A program made the position numbers and the translations under genes. From DASYYE01 sp035946955 (GTDB lineage Bacteria > Actinomycetota > Actinomycetes > Streptosporangiales > Streptosporangiaceae), in NCBI GenBank assembly GCA_035946955.1, contig DASYYE010000215.1, positions 1-18,685 on the forward strand: 18,685 nt of DNA, in the 5' to 3' direction. Positions 15,346 to 18,685 of this stretch are shown one piece after another; the stretch's first letter is position 1, and each line of letters starts with the position of its first letter. The notes beneath the pieces are model-generated. The model was not told the DNA's origin. It saw nothing but the letters and a program-made list of their open reading frames with translations, and made no database searches.

Positions 15346-16545
15346 GTGGTCCACCTCAACCACAGAGCTACCGGGTCCTCGCTGGCCGTCGTGCTGACCG
15401 CCGGCCTGGCCGTGGCCGGCACCACGGCGGAGGCGGCGCCAACCGCGGCTCGCTCGCCGGCTGCCCACAGCCCTAACCCGAGCCCGTGCGCGAACGACCT
15501 GAGCGCTGTCGGCGCCGACTCGCCGACGGATGCCTGGGCGGTTGGCGACTATTCGAAATGCTCCACCACTCTGCCTCCCCGCACGCTCGCCCTGCACTGG
15601 AACGGCACGTCCTGGTCCCAGGTGCCGACACCCAACCCAGCGTTTGTCGACAACCTCTTCGGAGTGAGCGTGCTGTCCCCAACCAACGCATGGGCGGTCG
15701 GCGTGTACGGCAAGTCGGCCGCGACCACCACCGGCCTGATCCTGCACTGGAACGGCACTTCCTGGTCACGTGCGAAAATCCCGGGCAAGCCCCAAGAATT
15801 CCTCAACAGCGTGAGCGCCCTATCACCGGCCGATGTATGGGCCGTCGGGTATTACATCACCAAGACCGATGTTTTCAAGACCCTGGCCTTGCACTGGAAC
15901 GGCACGGTTTGGTCCCTTGTGCCAAGCCCGAATCCTTCCCGCCCGGCGGAGGGCGCCGATCTCATGGGTGTGGGCGCTGTCACCAGCAACGACGTCTGGG
16001 CAGTCGGAGACGCTGGACAGGCGCACATGGTGCTGCACTGGAACGGCTCGGCATGGTCCCGCGCAAGAGTCACTGACCTGGGCCAGTTCACCACTTCGTG
16101 CAACGGGGCGAGCGCCCGTTCGAGGACTGATGCCTGGGCGGTCGGAGTGGACGGCGAGACCCCGGGGGTCAATGACACGTATTTGGTGCACTGGAACGGC
16201 ACCAAATGGTCCCAGGTCGCGAGCCCCAACCCCGGCGGCGACCATGGCCTGACCAATACCTACGCTGTCAGTGCCGACTCGGTCACCGACGCCTGGGCCG
16301 TTGGTTACTACTCCAGCCGGGCCACGGGGTATATCGGTGTGCCACTGATCCTGCACTGGAACGGCTCGGTGTGGTCGCAGGTGCCCAGTCCCAACCCCAA
16401 CCACTACCCGATAGGGAGCCGGCTCAACGGCGTGACCGCGGTCACGCCGGCTGATGCCTGGGCTGTTGGTCTCTACCACAACTCCAGTGGCGCCCAGGAC
16501 ACGCTGATCCTGCACTGGAACGGCACCGTCTGGTCAGTCGTGTAG
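15346..16545 (+). CDS. Secreted seven-repeat (probable beta-propeller) protein
   Basis: Encodes 399 aa from a GTG at 15346 with a strong AGGAGGA 5 nt upstream. Residues 1-30 are a signal peptide with an AEA cleavage site. The rest consists of seven repeats of about 50 residues. Each has a D/N-[AV]-WAVG strand and, 20-30 residues later, [LV]HWNG[TS]-x-W, often followed by VPSPNP. WAVG and HWNG each occur exactly seven times and the protein ends directly after the seventh HWNG unit, so a closed seven-bladed propeller is the natural reading. Most HWNG units create N-G-T/S sequons. There are no catalytic residues, LPXTG or transmembrane anchor, so it is expected to be freely secreted. A binding or cell-surface role is guesswork. 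It converges with the GTPase gene 20 bp away. Confidence 0.85.
   Translation: MVHLNHRATGSSLAVVLTAGLAVAGTTAEAAPTAARSPAAHSPNPSPCANDLSAVGADSPTDAWAVGDYSKCSTTLPPRTLALHWNGTSWSQVPTPNPAFVDNLFGVSVLSPTNAWAVGVYGKSAATTTGLILHWNGTSWSRAKIPGKPQEFLNSVSALSPADVWAVGYYITKTDVFKTLALHWNGTVWSLVPSPNPSRPAEGADLMGVGAVTSNDVWAVGDAGQAHMVLHWNGSAWSRARVTDLGQFTTSCNGASARSRTDAWAVGVDGETPGVNDTYLVHWNGTKWSQVASPNPGGDHGLTNTYAVSADSVTDAWAVGYYSSRATGYIGVPLILHWNGSVWSQVPSPNPNHYPIGSRLNGVTAVTPADAWAVGLYHNSSGAQDTLILHWNGTVWSVV
15592..16526 (+). repeat. DNA-level repeats encoding the HWNG units
   Basis: The sequence CTGCACTGGAACGGC or a close variant recurs seven times, beginning near 15592, 15742, 15889, 16032, 16187, 16351 and 16510. The period is about 145-165 bp and matches the seven protein repeats. 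It could support recombination that changes blade number. Confidence 0.75.
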
Positions 16546-16565
16546 GGACGCGGCGCCTCACCTCA

Positions 16566-18566
16566 CTAGGCCCGTTGCACGGCAGTCCGGCGAAGGGTCT
16601 GGAGCAGGTACTCCTTGCGGTCGAGCGGGTTGTGGTCGGTGCGCGGGCGGGCCGGGACGTCGCCACGGACCTGCCGGTAGCTGCTGAACGCGGACTCCAG
16701 CACGCCCTCACCCCGGGTGAGCCCTGGGAGTTGCTGGGTGAGGCCGTGCACCTGGCCCGCGGGGACTTCCCCTTCCAGCACACAGAAAGAGCCGCGGACG
16801 GTAGGGGAATGGGGCACGGCGCCAAAGTTGGCCAATACTGGCAGTACCGCGCCGGTGGTGTCCGCGGGTATTTCGAGGCGGAAATGGTGGAGGGGCTCAT
16901 GCACGGTGGTCCCCGCCTTTTTCAGTGCGCTCATCAGGACCAGGGGAGTGAGGTTGCGGAAGTCCCCGGCCGTGCTCGACATGCTCTTGTCGAAGACGGC
17001 ATGCGCGGCGCTCTGGCGCGCCCAGTAGCCGCAGTGCGTCATGGTGACCAGACAGTCGGTGACCTGCCACCCGCAGAGCCCTTCGGCCAGCGTCTCCTGC
17101 ACGGTGTCCTCGACCGCCTTGAAGAACGCGGGCGGCATCGCGCCGAGTTCGACTTCCAGCCCGAAACGGACCCCAGAGCCAATCGGGGCCGGATCCACGC
17201 GCAGCCCCACGGTCGCGAGGAACGGGTTTGGCGCTTTATCGATAATTTCCACGGCAGCGCCGGTCCCGGCGGGGCGCTCGACGCAGATAGTCGTGGTCTC
17301 GCGGAATGTCACCTCGACGCCGAACTCATCGGCGAGTGTCGCCTGGATGACCTCTTTCTGGACCTCGCCGTAGAGCGAGACGCGGACCTCGTGACGCAGA
17401 CCGTCCTCCCGCAGGTTGATCAAGGGATCCTGCTCAGCGAGCTGGGTCAGGGCCAGGTGGAGGGCGGCCGTGTCGGCGCGGCGGCGGGGGAGGACTACGG
17501 TCTCCAGCGAGGGCGGGGCGAAATGGTGCTCTGGCGGAGCAGCACGGTCCCCGCCGACCGCGTCGCCGATGCGGACCCCGGGCAGGCCCCAGACCTTGGC
17601 GATCTGCCCGGCTGTCACCGATGCGTGCGGGACGGCCTGGCCGTTGGTGAACACGCTGACCGAGGTGGCCTTGCCCTCGCCGCCCGGCCCGAACCTCAGG
17701 CGCTCCCGGACCCGGACCGTCCCCGAGAACATGCGGACGTAGGCGACCTTCTCGCCCGTCCGGCCTCGTTCCACCTTGAAGACCGTGCCCGCCACTGGCC
17801 CGGCGGCGTCGCCGCCCGCCCTGTGCAGCAGCTCAGTGATGCCTGAGCTCAGCGCGTCCACACCCGCGCCAGTGGTCGCCGAGCCGAAGAAGACCGGGTA
17901 GAGGTGTGCCTGCTTTGCCTGTTCCGCGAACTCGTGGCGCAGGGTTTGGTAGGAAACCGCCGACTCGTCGGCCACGTAGGCGGCGAGCAGCGCGTCGTCG
18001 CCGTCAGCGAGGACATCGAGCAGGCCGGAGACGAAACCGGCGTCTGCCGCGCTGTATGGCCGGTAGCGGGCGCCGCGGGTGCCCTGGTCCTCGGCCGACC
18101 CCATGGCAACGGCTGGCACCGCCAGCTTCTCGGGGATCGAGCGCAGTACATGCTCATACCGGGCGCCAGCACGGTCGATCTTGTTCACGAAGATGAGGGT
18201 GGGGATATCCAGCCGCCGCAGCGCCGCCATCAGCACGCGGGTCTGGGCCTGCACGCCTTCGACCGCGCTGACGACGAGAACGGCGCCGTCCAGCACGCTC
18301 AGTACCCGTTCCACCTCGGCGATGAAGTCGGGGTGGCCAGGTGTGTCGATGAGGTTGACCGTCACGCCCTGGACCGGGAACGACACCACGGCGGACTTGA
18401 TCGTGATGCCGCGACAGCGTTCCAGTGCCAGCGAGTCGGTCTGGGTGCTGCCGTCGTCGACGCTGCCGGCCTCGTCGATGACCCCCGCGTTGAACAGCAG
18501 CCGTTCGGTCAGGCTGGTCTTACCGGCGTCTACATGCGCCAAAATCCCCAGGTTCAAGGTATCCAC
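16566..18566 (-). CDS. TetM/Otr(A)-type ribosomal protection GTPase, variant domain IV loop
   Basis: EF-G-like translational GTPase expected to bind the ribosome. The 666-aa length matches Tet(M)/Otr(A). GTPase motifs are AHVDAGKTS (10-18), RGITIKSA (52-59), DTPGH (74-78) and NKID (128-131), at the same positions as Tet(M). Domains II-V follow. The domain IV loop that enters the decoding site in Tet(M) (CGYYSPVST) is different here: Cys512-Gly-Tyr is followed by WARQSAAHAVFDKSMSST, roughly 12 residues longer, before the conserved AGDFR. Tetracycline protection is therefore uncertain; similar actinobacterial proteins are often annotated only as translation factor GTPases. The start is the GTG at 18566, the first codon matching the family N-terminus, but its Shine-Dalgarno is poor (AGGA 11 nt away). 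A small reading frame overlaps the start, so translation may be coupled. Confidence 0.9.
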   Translation of the reverse strand: MDTLNLGILAHVDAGKTSLTERLLFNAGVIDEAGSVDDGSTQTDSLALERCRGITIKSAVVSFPVQGVTVNLIDTPGHPDFIAEVERVLSVLDGAVLVVSAVEGVQAQTRVLMAALRRLDIPTLIFVNKIDRAGARYEHVLRSIPEKLAVPAVAMGSAEDQGTRGARYRPYSAADAGFVSGLLDVLADGDDALLAAYVADESAVSYQTLRHEFAEQAKQAHLYPVFFGSATTGAGVDALSSGITELLHRAGGDAAGPVAGTVFKVERGRTGEKVAYVRMFSGTVRVRERLRFGPGGEGKATSVSVFTNGQAVPHASVTAGQIAKVWGLPGVRIGDAVGGDRAAPPEHHFAPPSLETVVLPRRRADTAALHLALTQLAEQDPLINLREDGLRHEVRVSLYGEVQKEVIQATLADEFGVEVTFRETTTICVERPAGTGAAVEIIDKAPNPFLATVGLRVDPAPIGSGVRFGLEVELGAMPPAFFKAVEDTVQETLAEGLCGWQVTDCLVTMTHCGYWARQSAAHAVFDKSMSSTAGDFRNLTPLVLMSALKKAGTTVHEPLHHFRLEIPADTTGAVLPVLANFGAVPHSPTVRGSFCVLEGEVPAGQVHGLTQQLPGLTRGEGVLESAFSSYRQVRGDVPARPRTDHNPLDRKEYLLQTLRRTAVQRA

Positions 18567-18630
18567 GAAGCGTCATGTCCTGTGAGTAGGTGCTGACTCC
18601 CTTCCGCATGGACATGGACGCAGCTCGCAT
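18520..18630 (-). CDS. Possible leader peptide overlapping the GTPase start
   Basis: An ATG at 18630, preceded by AGGAG at an ideal 7-nt spacing, opens a 36-codon frame that ends in TAA at 18520-18522. It overlaps the first 47 bases of the GTPase gene in another frame. The product is basic and Met-rich (MRAASMSMRKGVSTYSQDMT, ending CRRR). Its ribosome site is far better than that of the GTPase, so it could act as a coupling or attenuation leader; ribosome protection genes such as tet(M) have short leader peptides. The frame is also open upstream through the tandem repeat to the window edge, so it could instead be the tail of a longer protein with PQAPGPR repeats. Both readings are inference. 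Confidence 0.4.
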   Translation of the reverse strand: MRAASMSMRKGVSTYSQDMTLRGYLEPGDFGACRRR

Positions 18631-18640
18631 GTTCTGTCTC

Positions 18641-18685
18641 CTGGGGCCTGGGGCCTGGGGCCTGGGGCCTGGGGCCTGGGGCCTG
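18641..18685. repeat. Heptanucleotide tandem repeat (CTGGGGC)6.4, running off the edge
   Basis: Six perfect copies plus three bases of CTGGGGC fill the last 45 bases and continue beyond the window. The plus strand gives GGGG-CCT-GGGG-CCT-GGGG-CCT-GGGG, a textbook G-quadruplex pattern. The repeat touches the Shine-Dalgarno of the 18630 small frame and lies about 75 bp upstream of the GTPase start. No stop codon occurs in any frame through it. Confidence 0.9.

Noticed and set aside
18641..18685. CRISPR-like array at the right edge
   Set aside because: The units are 7 bp with no spacers, so it is a simple tandem repeat.

Overview
The base composition (very high G+C, G/C in third codon positions, frequent GTG starts, long spurious reverse-strand frames) and the gene families point to a GC-rich actinomycete of the Streptomyces/Streptosporangiales kind. 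No RNA genes, phage genes, insertion sequences or CRISPR arrays are visible. Both edges cut features: the left edge lies inside a gene, and the right edge lies inside a heptanucleotide tandem repeat, so the right edge may be an assembly end.

Left part (1-6782). A truncated small protein gene is followed by an adenylate kinase and a glycerate kinase. Convergent to these is a tightly coupled minus-strand operon, TetR regulator > ABC ATPase > ABC-2 permease, joined by two 4-bp GTGA overlaps. Upstream of it, also on the minus strand, is a coupled pair: a 117-aa small protein and an AbiEii-like nucleotidyltransferase, resembling a toxin-antitoxin type module. The truncated protein at the left edge is clearly a paralogue of that 117-aa protein. 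A divergent PLP enzyme of the ACC deaminase/D-cysteine desulfhydrase family follows.

Middle part (6783-12521). A secreted protein with an HExxE-type peptidase-like domain and a C-terminal ricin-type lectin domain is preceded by a two-copy 44-bp direct repeat, each copy with a dyad. A strong hairpin terminator separates it from a convergent molybdenum hydroxylase in which the 2Fe-2S subunit and the molybdopterin subunit are fused. Divergent from this is an alpha/beta hydrolase of the 2,6-dihydroxypseudooxynicotine hydrolase family. The divergent pair suggests hydroxylation followed by hydrolytic cleavage of an aromatic or N-heterocyclic compound.

Right part (12522-18685). On the minus strand an S9 prolyl-oligopeptidase-like enzyme is followed 4 nt later by a methionine aminopeptidase; both act on peptides and are probably co-transcribed. 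Divergent from the S9 gene is a secreted protein made of exactly seven WAVG/HWNG repeats, probably a seven-bladed propeller, with an 18-bp direct repeat in its promoter region. Last is a TetM/Otr(A)-type ribosome-protection GTPase with an altered domain IV loop. Its 5' region carries an overlapping small reading frame and the CTGGGGC repeat, whose mRNA copies are complementary to the start of the GTPase coding sequence. This last arrangement is the most unusual regulatory structure in the window.
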